This document shows positions 25,223-33,371 of a stretch of 33,877 nucleotides of DNA, one piece after another. Both the position numbers and the translations under genes were made by a program. Position 1 is the stretch's first letter. Each line of letters begins with the position of its first letter. The notes below the pieces were generated by a model. It was not told where the DNA came from. It did no database searches and was given only the letters and a program-made list of their open reading frames with translations. The DNA comes from a bacterium (GTDB lineage: Bacteria; Krumholzibacteriota; Krumholzibacteriia; LZORAL124-64-63), in NCBI GenBank assembly GCA_024229695.1, contig JAAESD010000018.1, positions 1 to 33,877 on the forward strand, in the 5' to 3' direction.

Positions 25223-26427
25223 TGTCGGATTTCAAAACAATACATGATTCAGCATACAGTAATGAAGATGAACTGGTGCAATTTCTGCGCGATATCGTGG
25301 CAATCCCAAGCCTTTCAGGCCAGGAAGAAGATGTTGTAAAACGAATTGCAAAAGAGATGGAACTACTGGATTACGATGAAGTAATTATCGATCCACTTGG
25401 CAATGTGATGGGCAGAATTGGTAATGGCCCCAGAGTTGTAGCTTTTGATGCACACATCGATACAGTTGATGTAGGTGACCTTGCTCAATGGAGCTTTGAC
25501 CCACATCAAGGCAAGCTTGAAGATGGCAAAATTTATGGACGTGGCGCAGTTGATCAGAAAGCTGGCATGGCTGCGATGGTTTATGCCGGAAAAATGATTC
25601 GCCAGCTTGGCCTGGGCAAAGAATTTACAGTCTGGATGGTCGGCTCTGTAATGGAAGAAGACTGTGACGGTTTGTGCTGGCACTATATTCTGAATGAGAA
25701 AAAATTGCAGCCGGAGCTTGTTGTTTCAACTGAACCTACCAATCTGACAGTTACACGCGGGCATCGTGGGCGCATGGAAATTCGTGTTACAACCAGCGGT
25801 GTTTCATGTCATGGATCAGCTCCTGAACGAGGCGATAACGCAGTCACAAAACTTGCACCTGCCTGTGCAGCGATTGCTGAACTGAACAACCATCTTGCCA
25901 ATGATGATTTCCTGGGAAAAGGCAGTTGCACAGTCACAATGTTTGAAAGCCAGTCCCCCAGCCTGTGCGCAGTTCCCGATAAAGCTGAGCTGCACATTGA
26001 CCGCAGATTAACTATCGGTGAAACAAAAGAAAGCTCTATTGCTGAAGTTGAAGCTTCACTGAAAGAAGCCAACGTCGATGCAAAAGTCTGGCTACTGACT
26101 TACGAAGAACCAGCATGGACCGGCCTCATCTACCCGATGGAAAAATACTATCCAACCTGGGTAATGCCTGAAGACAATGAATATGTCCAGGCTGGTGCTG
26201 AAACTTTCAATAATCTGTTTAATGAAGATGCCAACATCTCCTGTTGGACTTTCTCCACAAACGGTGTTGCAATAAATGGCCTGTATGACGTGCCATGTAT
26301 CGGTTTTGGACCTGGTGAAGAACGGATGGCTCACGCCAAAGATGAATATGTCCCTGTAGATGACTTGATCAAAGCATGTGCATTTTATACAGGACTGATT
26401 AAAACATTAGAAGAGGTAAAAAGTTGA
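25222..26427 (+). CDS. ygeY: YgeY-like M20 metallopeptidase/deacylase
   Basis: From the GTG at 25222 the product is 401 residues, close to E. coli YgeY (403), and begins SDFKTIHDSAYSNEDELVQF. The frame extends upstream inside ssnA to 25114, but that would overlap ssnA by 108 bases with no family match. M20 metal ligands are evident: His78/Asp80 in FDAHIDTV, Asp111 in GRGAVDQK, and Glu145-Glu146/Asp148 in MEEDCDG. YgeY hallmarks include VSTEPTNL, GVSCHGSAPERGDNAV, WTGLIYPMEKYYPTW and TFSTNGVAI. The family probably cleaves an amide in the purine-derived intermediate. It is coupled to ssnA (TAGTG) and to the carbamoyltransferase (TTGA). Confidence 0.92.
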   Translation: MSDFKTIHDSAYSNEDELVQFLRDIVAIPSLSGQEEDVVKRIAKEMELLDYDEVIIDPLGNVMGRIGNGPRVVAFDAHIDTVDVGDLAQWSFDPHQGKLEDGKIYGRGAVDQKAGMAAMVYAGKMIRQLGLGKEFTVWMVGSVMEEDCDGLCWHYILNEKKLQPELVVSTEPTNLTVTRGHRGRMEIRVTTSGVSCHGSAPERGDNAVTKLAPACAAIAELNNHLANDDFLGKGSCTVTMFESQSPSLCAVPDKAELHIDRRLTIGETKESSIAEVEASLKEANVDAKVWLLTYEEPAWTGLIYPMEKYYPTWVMPEDNEYVQAGAETFNNLFNEDANISCWTFSTNGVAINGLYDVPCIGFGPGEERMAHAKDEYVPVDDLIKACAFYTGLIKTLEEVKS

Positions 26428-27395
26428 ATCTAAAAGGAAAACATTACATTACAACTCAAGACTGGAACGACGACGAGCTCCAATTCCTGATGGAAACTGC
26501 ACATGAGTTGAAACAACAGTTCAAGAACGATGAACCACACTTGCATCTGCCACATAAAACATTGTTTATGATGTTTTTTGAACAGAGTACAAGAACCAGA
26601 AACAGTATGGAAGCTGGCATGACCCAACTTGGTGGCCACGCTCACTTCCTCTCTCCAGACAAATTACAACTTGATCATGGCGAAACCGTTCTGGACACAG
26701 GCAAAGTACTGGCCAGATACGGCCATGGAATCGCTATTCGAAATTGTGACTGGGGTCAGGGAAATAAATTCATGCGCGCCATTGCTGAAATCAGCGATGT
26801 GCCACTGATTAACCTGCAATGTGACCTGTATCACCCATGCCAGGCAGCTGCAGATTTAATGACCATTCAGGAAGAGTTCAAAGGTGAAGTTAAAGGTCGG
26901 AAAATTGCAGTGAGCTGGACATATGCTCCAAGTTATGTCCGACCAATCTCTGTTCCTCACTCTGAAATTCTGATGATGGCCCGTGCTGGAATGGAAGTAG
27001 TTCTTGCTCATCCTCCAGAGTTCAAACTGAATCCTGATATCCTTGCTCAGACAAAAGCAAACGCTGAAAAAAGTGGTGGAAGTTTTGAAATTGTAGATGA
27101 TATGGATACAGCTTTTGAAGGTGCTCATGTTGTTTACCCAAAATCATGGGGCTGTTTGATTCATGAGCCTGATCGTGAAGCTGCGGTATCTCACATTGAA
27201 AAATATCCTGACTGGATTTGCGATGAACGACGCATGGCCCTTGCTGCACCGGAAGCAATTTACATGCATCCTTTGCCAGCAACTCGTGGTCAGGAAGTCA
27301 CCGATGCAGTAATCGATGGCCCACAATCCCGTGTCTGGGATCAGGCTGAAAATAGATTGCATACTGGCAAAGCGATTATGTCACTGACAATGTAG
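26424..27395 (+). CDS. ygeW: YgeW-like knotted carbamoyltransferase
   Basis: This 323-residue aspartate/ornithine carbamoyltransferase-fold protein has the carbamoyl-phosphate loop STRTR (55-59), HPCQ (137-140) and a C-terminal HPLPATRG. The segment VSWTYAPSYVRPISVPHS followed by VVLAHPPEFKL is the pattern I know from YgeW rather than from anabolic OTC or ATC. It is about 70 residues shorter than E. coli YgeW. In the purine pathway it probably runs in the catabolic direction, releasing carbamoyl phosphate from a ureido intermediate for ATP formation. This is inferred, as the YgeW substrate is not firmly known. It starts at TTG after AGAGGT, overlapping the ygeY stop as TTGA. No carbamate kinase gene is in the window. 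Confidence 0.85.
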   Translation: MNLKGKHYITTQDWNDDELQFLMETAHELKQQFKNDEPHLHLPHKTLFMMFFEQSTRTRNSMEAGMTQLGGHAHFLSPDKLQLDHGETVLDTGKVLARYGHGIAIRNCDWGQGNKFMRAIAEISDVPLINLQCDLYHPCQAAADLMTIQEEFKGEVKGRKIAVSWTYAPSYVRPISVPHSEILMMARAGMEVVLAHPPEFKLNPDILAQTKANAEKSGGSFEIVDDMDTAFEGAHVVYPKSWGCLIHEPDREAAVSHIEKYPDWICDERRMALAAPEAIYMHPLPATRGQEVTDAVIDGPQSRVWDQAENRLHTGKAIMSLTM

Positions 27396-27404
27396 GAGAA
27401 AATA

Positions 27405-28664
27405 ATGCTCCCAAATGTAGTTCTGAACCAACATTGGACCGGCTTCCGATGCACCGTTTGTGACAGAGCATATCCTGTCGAGTTTGACAGTATGGTCTGT
27501 GCTGAATGTGGTGTAGATGGAATCTTGGACGTGGTTTACGACTACAATGCAATTGGTGATACAATTAATCGGGAAGCCCCGTTTCCTGCTGGTGGGACCA
27601 GAGATTTATGGCGATTTGCGCCACTGCTGCCAATGCATCCTCAAAAGTACCACTCTGCCTGGAGTGTGGGCGGAACACCGTTACACGCCCCACAGGAATT
27701 ACGCAATAAAACTGACCTGCCATATTTGCATCTTAAAGATGACACATCGCTTCCTTCTGCAAGTCTGAAAGACCGTGCCAGCGCAATGGCAATTGTCGAT
27801 GCAGTTCGCAGAGGTATCTCTCACATCGCATGTGCATCAACCGGTAATGCAGCAGCAAGTCTGTCAGTTCTGGCAGCCCGTGCTGGCATAAGTTGCACAA
27901 TCTTTGTCCCTGCATCAGCTCCTGAAGCAAAACTTGCCCAGCTACTTCTCCATGGTGCCGATGTTATCAGAGTTGATGGCACTTATGACGATGCCTTTGA
28001 TCTCTCAATCCAGGAAATCAACGCCCACAACTGGTACTCCAGAAATTGTGCCTACAATCCGTTGTTGGTTGAAGGTAAAAAAACCGCTGCACTTGAGTTC
28101 ATTTTACAGCTCGGCCTGAAACTGCCTGATGTGATTTTTGTCCCTACTGGCGACGGCTGTATTGTCTCTTCCATTGCTAAAGCACTACGTGAACTTTTCG
28201 AAATATGCCTGATTGATAAACTGCCTAAAGTTTTTGGAGTTCAAGCAGAAGGTGCTTCCCCACTTTCCACTGCCTGGCAGAATCATGCTAATCACGGTGA
28301 TATGAATGGCCAGGAAATACTGGAGCTTATTCCATCGATGACTCCAGACACTCTGGCAGATTCAATAGCAGTAGGTACACCTCGCAACAGAATCAAGGCG
28401 TGGAAAAGAGTATCGGCAACAGGTGGCGGATTTGTTTCAGTAAGTGATAACCAGATTCTTGAGGCAATTCACCTGCTGGCAAGTAAAGCAGGAGTCTTTG
28501 CAGAGCCAAGTGGTGCAACAGGGTTTGCCGGTGTGCTAAAAGCCAGAGAAATGGGCTTAATCACAGGCGAAGAACGAATTGTTGTAATGGTCACAGGCCA
28601 CGGCTTGAAGGACCCTGGAGCTGCACTTTCAAAGGTGACTGTGCCGGAGCCAACTTCGCTATAA
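27405..28664 (+). CDS. Threonine synthase-like PLP enzyme with N-terminal zinc knuckle
   Basis: The 419-residue fold-type II PLP enzyme has an N-terminal two-CxxC knuckle (Cys16, Cys19, Cys32, Cys35) as in bacterial threonine synthases, the PLP lysine Lys122 in SASLKDRAS, and the phosphate/cofactor loop ASTGNAAASLS. A second glycine loop reads PTGDGCIVSS. Annotation as threonine synthase would be conventional, but the gene directly follows ygeW (SD GGAG overlapping its stop). In the E. coli cluster that neighbourhood contains ygeX, a fold-type II 2,3-diaminopropionate ammonia-lyase. A lyase acting on a purine-derived diamino acid is therefore plausible. True threonine synthase cannot be excluded, and no other threonine gene is nearby. 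Confidence 0.82.
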   Translation: MLPNVVLNQHWTGFRCTVCDRAYPVEFDSMVCAECGVDGILDVVYDYNAIGDTINREAPFPAGGTRDLWRFAPLLPMHPQKYHSAWSVGGTPLHAPQELRNKTDLPYLHLKDDTSLPSASLKDRASAMAIVDAVRRGISHIACASTGNAAASLSVLAARAGISCTIFVPASAPEAKLAQLLLHGADVIRVDGTYDDAFDLSIQEINAHNWYSRNCAYNPLLVEGKKTAALEFILQLGLKLPDVIFVPTGDGCIVSSIAKALRELFEICLIDKLPKVFGVQAEGASPLSTAWQNHANHGDMNGQEILELIPSMTPDTLADSIAVGTPRNRIKAWKRVSATGGGFVSVSDNQILEAIHLLASKAGVFAEPSGATGFAGVLKAREMGLITGEERIVVMVTGHGLKDPGAALSKVTVPEPTSL

Positions 28665-28692
28665 TCCTACTGTTTTCTTTTTAACGTACACC

Positions 28693-28722
28693 TTGATTTA
28701 AACGCTTTCAGAGTGCTTATTA
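28693..28722 (+). promoter_or_regulatory. Possible promoter for the DUF1015-serA-serC operon
   Basis: TTGATT (28693-28698) and TTATTA (28717-28722) are 18 bp apart in the 93-bp gap before DUF1015, followed by a short ATTAC/GTAAT inverted repeat. The boxes are modest matches. No terminator is evident after the threonine-synthase-like gene. Confidence 0.3.
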
Positions 28723-28757
28723 CGTATGTAATTGCATTTAACGAAAAGGAGCCAAAA

Positions 28758-29996
28758 ATGGCAGATATCAGACCCTTCCCGGCTTTACGCCCAAACCCGG
28801 AACTTGTTGAAAAAGTGGCAAGCCCTCCTTACGATGTTCTCAATTCCGATGAAGCTCGCGCAATGGCATCGGACAATCCATACAGTTTTCTACATGTTGT
28901 AAAAGCTGAAATCGATCTTCCTGTTGATGCTGATGTTCATGGCCAAAATGTTTACCAACTCAGCGCAGACAACCTCAATAAAATGGTTACTGAGGGAACT
29001 CTGATTCAGGATGAAGTCCCCTGCTTCTACATCTATGAACTGACCATGGATGGCGATTCCCAACGCGGTATCGCTGCCGGTGTTTCAGCTCAGGAATATG
29101 AAGATGGATTGATTAAAAAGCATGAGTTCACTCGTCGTGAAAAAGAAGACGACAGAGCAAAGCATGTTGAGATTCTGCAGGCAAATGCAGGACCAGTTCT
29201 ATTGACATATCGCAATACAGAAAAAGTCTCTGCACTTGTGAACAACATTTGTGACAACACTGACCCAGTCTATGACTTTACTGCCGATGACGGTATTGGT
29301 CATAAGGTTTGGGTAGTTGCAGATGAAGATGATATCAACGGTATCTCGGAAGCCTTTGGTGAGATTCCTGCAACTTATGTTGCCGATGGTCACCATCGCT
29401 CAGCTTCTGGCTACAGAGTTCGCAACCTGATGCGCGATGCCAATCCAGCTCACAATGGCGATGAGCCTTACAACCATTACTTGGCTGTCTTGTTTCCAGA
29501 CAATGAGTTGAAAATCATGGGTTACAACCGCGTGGTTAAAGACTTGCACGGCTTGACTGCTGCGGAACTTCTGGAAAAAGCTGCTGAGAAATTTGAAGTT
29601 GCAGAAGGTCCTGCTGCTCCAGAGTCTGCTCGTCAGTTTGGAATGTTCCTCGACGGCAAATGGTACAGACTGACAGCTAAAGATAGCAGCTTCCCTGCTG
29701 ACGATCCTGTTGAAAGCCTGGACGTTGCAATCCTGCAAAGCAACCTGCTGACACCATTGCTTGGAATTGGTGATCCGCGAACTGATAATCGCATCGATTT
29801 TGTTGGTGGAATTCGCGGAACAGATGAACTTGAACGCCGTTGTGGCCTTGATGCGGCAGTTGCTTTTTCATGTTACCCTGTAAGTGTTGAACAGCTGATG
29901 ACAATCGCTGATGCTGATGCAATAATGCCTCCTAAATCTACCTGGTTCGAACCCAAATTACGCAGCGGCGTTGTAGTCCGCAGCTTGAAAGGATAA
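28758..29996 (+). CDS. DUF1015 family protein
   Basis: The 412-residue product begins [16 protein letters not shown], the typical N-terminus of DUF1015 (I-x-P-F-x-A-x-R-P). It retains family motifs such as [54 protein letters not shown] and [12 protein letters not shown]. An in-frame ATG at 28713 exists, but the 28758 start has AAAGGAG in front. DUF1015 genes are recurrent neighbours of serA/serC. The HEFT and DGHHR motifs suggest a ParB/Srx-like nucleotide-dependent kinase fold, and SerK-like serine kinase activity is known for relatives in the archaeal ParB-like group, but the role of DUF1015 itself is unproven. It is three bases from serA. Confidence 0.9.
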   Translation: MADIRPFPALRPNPELVEKVASPPYDVLNSDEARAMASDNPYSFLHVVKAEIDLPVDADVHGQNVYQLSADNLNKMVTEGTLIQDEVPCFYIYELTMDGDSQRGIAAGVSAQEYEDGLIKKHEFTRREKEDDRAKHVEILQANAGPVLLTYRNTEKVSALVNNICDNTDPVYDFTADDGIGHKVWVVADEDDINGISEAFGEIPATYVADGHHRSASGYRVRNLMRDANPAHNGDEPYNHYLAVLFPDNELKIMGYNRVVKDLHGLTAAELLEKAAEKFEVAEGPAAPESARQFGMFLDGKWYRLTAKDSSFPADDPVESLDVAILQSNLLTPLLGIGDPRTDNRIDFVGGIRGTDELERRCGLDAAVAFSCYPVSVEQLMTIADADAIMPPKSTWFEPKLRSGVVVRSLKG

Positions 29997-29999
29997 GTC

Positions 30000-30881
30000 A
30001 TGTTAATTCTAATTTCCGATGCCTTTGACGATGCGCTACCTGGACACCTGGAAGCTCTTGGCGAAGTCACAACTGACAAAGACAGAATTCCTGAAGCCGA
30101 TGTTATTCTGATTCGCAGTAAAACCAAAGTTACTCGTGAGTACATTGACAATGCCCCAAACCTGAAGCTGGTTGTTCGTGGTGGCGTTGGACTTGACAAT
30201 GTTGATCTGGAATATGCTGCTGAAAAAGGAATCAAAGTTTCCAATACTCCTACTGCTTCAAGCATCGCTGTTGCTGAACTTGCGTTTGCTCTGATGCTTT
30301 CAGTGCCAAACAATATTGTTGTTGGTCACAACACAATGAAAGATGGCAAGTGGGAGAAAAAACAACTCAAGAGAACTGAGCTTCATAGCAAAACTCTGGG
30401 CCTGATTGGCATCGGTAATATTGCTACTGAAGTTGCCAAGCGTGCTGCTGCATTTGGCATGACAGTTACTGCTTTCGATCCATTTGTTGACAGCTCTGAC
30501 CATGCTGAAATGAAAGATTCACTGGATGCAATGGTTGCAGGTGCTGACTACATTTCAATGCATGTTCCTCTGAACGATGGCACTAAAGATATGATCAACG
30601 CAGACATGATTGGTAAAATGAAAGATGGCGTAATCTTTGTTAACACTGGTCGTGGTGGATGTGTTCATGCTGATGACATGAAATCGGCACTGGAAAGTGG
30701 CAAAGTTCGCTGCTATGCAACCGATGTCTGGCCAAGCGATCCACCATCAGACGACTACCCACTTCTTTCAGCTCCAAATGTGCAGATGACTCCGCACCTT
30801 GGCGCAAGTAGTAAAGAAAATCTGGGCAGAGTAGCAGCAGAAACCCTGTCTATTGTTACTGACTTTATTGGAGGTATGTAA
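30000..30881 (+). CDS. serA: D-3-phosphoglycerate dehydrogenase, short form without regulatory domain
   Basis: At 293 residues this contains only the substrate-binding and NAD-binding domains. The Rossmann motif is GIGNIA (137-142), with Ala where the third glycine is usual. Catalytic Arg218 (NTGRGG) and His266 (TPHLGAS) are in place. The expected acidic residue of the triad falls in VWPSDPP, where Asp247 replaces the usual Glu. It oxidises 3-phosphoglycerate to phosphohydroxypyruvate. The ACT/ASB domains of the E. coli enzyme are missing, so serine feedback is not expected through this protein. It overlaps serC (TAATG), supporting the assignment over other D-2-hydroxyacid dehydrogenases. Confidence 0.9.
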   Translation: MLILISDAFDDALPGHLEALGEVTTDKDRIPEADVILIRSKTKVTREYIDNAPNLKLVVRGGVGLDNVDLEYAAEKGIKVSNTPTASSIAVAELAFALMLSVPNNIVVGHNTMKDGKWEKKQLKRTELHSKTLGLIGIGNIATEVAKRAAAFGMTVTAFDPFVDSSDHAEMKDSLDAMVAGADYISMHVPLNDGTKDMINADMIGKMKDGVIFVNTGRGGCVHADDMKSALESGKVRCYATDVWPSDPPSDDYPLLSAPNVQMTPHLGASSKENLGRVAAETLSIVTDFIGGM

Positions 30882-31963
30882 TGAGTCGTATTTTTAACTT
30901 CAGCGCCGGCCCTTGTACCCTGCCTCTTCCAGTTATCGAAGAAGCGGCTGCAGAATTTGTCGATTACAAAGACAACGGCATGAGCATCATTGAAATGAGC
31001 CATCGTTCTAAACCTTACGATGAAGTTCATCACGAAGCGATGACCCTGATCAGCGAACTTCTGGAAATTCCAGATAACTACAAAGTTATGTTCCTTGGTG
31101 GTGGCGCAACTATGCAGTTCGGCATGATTCCAATGAACTTCCTGCCTGCTGGACAGAGCTGTGACTTCACCGTCACAGGCACCTGGGGTAAGAAAGCTTA
31201 CGCCGATGCAGCCAAAGTTGGCGACACTCGCGTTATCTTTGATGGCAAGGATGTCAACTACCTGGACCTGCCAGACCCGTCAACTCTTGATGTTGACCCA
31301 AATGCTGCTTACTTGCACATGACAAGTAATGAAACTATCGGCGGAATCCAGTGGAAGAAATTCCCTGACACCGATGTCCCAATTATCTGTGATGTAAGTT
31401 CTGATTTTATGAGCCGCAAAATGCCTATCGAAAAATTCGGCATGATTTACGCTGGTGCTCAAAAGAATGCTGGCCCAGCCGGCCTTGCAATTGCAATTGT
31501 AAGAGATGATCTGATGGAGAGATGTCCAGACACATTGCCTGCATATCTGAACTACAGCACACATGCACCAAAAGATTCCATGTACAACACTCCTCCAGTT
31601 TTCCCAATCTATATGGTCGGCAAAACAATGAAGTGGTTGAAATCGATTGGTGGAGTTGATGCTGCAACTGATCTTGCAAATCAACGCGCAGGTCTGATCT
31701 ACGGCGCTATGGAAAAAGACAGCGGTTTCTACAACTGTCCAGTTCCAGAAGCTGCACGTTCAAACATGAACATCGTTTTCCGCCTGCCAACCGAGGATCT
31801 GGAAAAACAGTTCATCGCTGAAGCTCTTGAAGCTGACATGAGTGGCTTGAAAGGCCATAGATCTGTTGGTGGATGCCGTGCATCTGTTTACAACTCGATG
31901 CCTGTTGCAGGAGCTCAAACATTGGCAGATTTCATGGGAGATTTTGCCACTAAGAATGGCTAG
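30881..31963 (+). CDS. serC: Phosphoserine aminotransferase
   Basis: The 360-residue class-V aminotransferase has the SerC N-terminus IFNFSAGPCTLP, the MSHRSKPYDEV and FLGGGATMQF motifs, PLP lysine Lys195 (YAGAQKNAGPAG) and the C-terminal RSVGGCRASVYNSMP. It converts phosphohydroxypyruvate and glutamate to phosphoserine. The length is standard. The start codon shares its first base with the serA stop. The operon ends 25 bp later at a perfect 13-bp hairpin belonging to a local repeat family. SerB is not in the window. Confidence 0.96.
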   Translation: MSRIFNFSAGPCTLPLPVIEEAAAEFVDYKDNGMSIIEMSHRSKPYDEVHHEAMTLISELLEIPDNYKVMFLGGGATMQFGMIPMNFLPAGQSCDFTVTGTWGKKAYADAAKVGDTRVIFDGKDVNYLDLPDPSTLDVDPNAAYLHMTSNETIGGIQWKKFPDTDVPIICDVSSDFMSRKMPIEKFGMIYAGAQKNAGPAGLAIAIVRDDLMERCPDTLPAYLNYSTHAPKDSMYNTPPVFPIYMVGKTMKWLKSIGGVDAATDLANQRAGLIYGAMEKDSGFYNCPVPEAARSNMNIVFRLPTEDLEKQFIAEALEADMSGLKGHRSVGGCRASVYNSMPVAGAQTLADFMGDFATKNG

Positions 31964-31987
31964 ATCATACAACCTGCTTAACTCACC

Positions 31988-32038
31988 GCAGCCCGTGTCA
32001 GTAATGACACGGGCTGCTCTTCGCTTCGCTCAGATTCG
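31988..32038 (+). terminator. Hairpin downstream of serC, copy A of a structured repeat
   Basis: GCAGCCCGTGTCA (31988-32000) and its exact complement (32005-32017) enclose a GTAA loop. The 3' flank 32017-32038 (CTCTTCGCTTCGCTCAG then ATTCG) is not a plain T-run but is conserved in the two other copies at 32505-32556 and 33391-33441. It probably acts as the serC terminator. Confidence 0.65.
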
Positions 32039-32104
32039 TTTCACAGGTTGATAATCGCGCCTTGCTATCAATGACGTCTATTGCTTACTGCTTTAGTAGG
32101 CTTT

Positions 32105-32127
32105 ATACTCATATGAGTATGTATAAT
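32105..32127 (+). promoter_or_regulatory. Promoter with overlapping 16-bp palindrome upstream of the tetraheme cytochrome
   Basis: ATACTCATATGAGTAT (32105-32120) is a perfect 16-bp palindrome that ends one base before a consensus -10 box TATAAT (32122-32127), 25 bp upstream of the cytochrome ATG. No good -35 box is seen at the right distance. This suggests a regulated promoter with a dimeric regulator bound over the -35 region. Confidence 0.5.
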
Positions 32128-32152
32128 GAATTTCTGCTCAAAGGGGGGTATA

Positions 32153-32497
32153 ATGAAAAAAGGGTTAATGTTATTTTCAGTGCTTGCACTTGTTGTGGTT
32201 ACAATGATGTGGTCCACAGACACTGCTGCTTACACAACATTTGCTAGCGGCTGTAACTCGTGTCACACTTGGTCTTATAGCTCAAATGACCACCAATCAC
32301 ACTTCAGCAATGGTTGTGGTTCATGCCATGCCGTTAGTGGAGACGATCCAGTAACATCGAGATGTGCAAGTTGTCATGGTGGTGCAACTATTATGAACGA
32401 CCATAACAACAATGGCATTTCGGCTTGTATTGTTTGTCACAGTGATACTCCAAATGAAAACAGGACTTGGGGACAAACCAAGCAATTGTTTAACTAG
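32153..32497 (+). CDS. Small periplasmic tetraheme c-type cytochrome with C-terminal WGxxKQLFN tag
   Basis: The product has 114 residues, starting at the ATG preceded by AAAGGGGGG. An upstream in-frame ATG at 32126 would lie inside the promoter and is rejected. A signal peptide ends near TDTAA (residue 26). Four CXXCH haem sites follow at residues 34-38, 55-59, 71-75 and 92-96 (CNSCH, CGSCH, CASCH, CIVCH), with many extra His residues as possible distal ligands. No known tetraheme family is recognised. The last 14 residues, NENRTWGQTKQLFN, closely resemble the end of the unrelated secreted protein encoded convergently. Electron transfer in the periplasm or at the surface is likely. Confidence 0.85.
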   Translation: MKKGLMLFSVLALVVVTMMWSTDTAAYTTFASGCNSCHTWSYSSNDHQSHFSNGCGSCHAVSGDDPVTSRCASCHGGATIMNDHNNNGISACIVCHSDTPNENRTWGQTKQLFN

Positions 32498-32504
32498 TCT
32501 GATT

Positions 32505-32556
32505 TGCTGATTTAAGAGAAACGAAGAGCGGGCTGACTCTGGAGAGTCAGCCCGCT
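32505..32556. terminator. Hairpin between convergent tagged genes, copy B of the structured repeat
   Basis: The arms 32527-32540 and 32543-32556 are perfectly complementary for 14 bp around GG. On the minus strand the hairpin is followed by CTCTTCGTTTCTCTT (24-nt flank 32505-32528), as in the other two copies. It is the only structure in the 93-bp gap between convergent genes and probably ends the minus-strand gene; the plus strand lacks a T-run. Confidence 0.6.
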
Positions 32557-32590
32557 GTGTGTAAAACAAGTTAGGTAATATGGTTGTTTT

Positions 32591-33298
32591 CTAATTAAAT
32601 AGCTGCTTAACTGCTCCCCAGCTATTCATTTCATTTGAAATCGGATCATCGCAACAATCCACATCTGCCCATACATAGAAATCGCCTACCCAACCGTGTT
32701 GGACTACAGTGTCATGCCAGCCAACGCCCCAATCGCAAAAACCATACTCAGCGGTTGGTGAACTATCAACAGGAATACCGATAAATGAACCCATGCTTTG
32801 TGGCATAAAACGAAATACCAGAAACAATGGTCTGTTGATATCAATACAGCTTGCAGTAATAGGAACTTCCAGGTCATAATTTCCTTCGGCAGGGAAACTA
32901 TCGAAAGTCATGATATCCGAATAGGCCAATGGCCCACCAGGAATATAACTTCCTAAATAATCGACTGCCTCGACTATCTCTGCCCGAACAGTGAAACTGC
33001 AAAACTGATTTGCATGAATGAACATATGTATCGATTCAATCTTAATACCTAGTTCACAAATACAGTCTTCGTTTGCATAATCGACCAGGATTGCATATGC
33101 ATCTCCTGCTGCCCACCAATCCGTGTAGTAACCCTGATAGCCATCGAAATCCTGACTACCAACCACACAATCCCCATCATATCGGATTGTTGTTTGTGTC
33201 AACTCCTGACTGTCGAGATGAAGTTCTGCATCACGAGCAAAACCGACCGTTGCCATGAGTAAAGTCGCTGCAGTTAAAACCAATAATAATTTTTTCAT
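32591..33298 (-). CDS. Secreted Cys-rich protein of unknown function with C-terminal WGxxKQLFN tag
   Basis: The 235-residue protein has a signal peptide cut after ATVGFA. The mature part is acidic and aromatic, with eight cysteines including CICE and CCDDP, so disulfides or metal binding are possible. A beta-sandwich-like composition (YDLEVPI, RPLFLVFRF, DFYVWADVD) hints at an extracellular domain; I recognise no family. The end SNEMNSWGAVKQLFN matches the tail of the convergent tetraheme cytochrome. AAGGAGG precedes the ATG, and a promoter candidate lies at 33320-33348. Confidence 0.7.
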   Translation of the reverse strand: MKKLLLVLTAATLLMATVGFARDAELHLDSQELTQTTIRYDGDCVVGSQDFDGYQGYYTDWWAAGDAYAILVDYANEDCICELGIKIESIHMFIHANQFCSFTVRAEIVEAVDYLGSYIPGGPLAYSDIMTFDSFPAEGNYDLEVPITASCIDINRPLFLVFRFMPQSMGSFIGIPVDSSPTAEYGFCDWGVGWHDTVVQHGWVGDFYVWADVDCCDDPISNEMNSWGAVKQLFN

Positions 33299-33319
33299 TC
33301 TATCCTCCTTATAATAATG

Positions 33320-33348
33320 ATTGTATGTGTTTTATACATTAAATGCAA
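33320..33348 (-). promoter_or_regulatory. Putative promoter for the secreted Cys-rich protein
   Basis: On the minus strand TTGCAT (33348-33343) and TACAAT (33325-33320) are separated by 17 bp, 22 bp upstream of the ATG at 33298. The -10 is close to consensus and the -35 is weaker. A second TATAAA lies inside the spacer. Confidence 0.45.
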
Positions 33349-33371
33349 TAACCTCAATATTTAGTTCTCTT

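Noticed and set aside
28665..28757. Possible riboswitch before DUF1015-serA-serC
   Set aside because: Only a short ATTAC/GTAAT inverted repeat is present and the gap is too small for a known aptamer plus expression platform.
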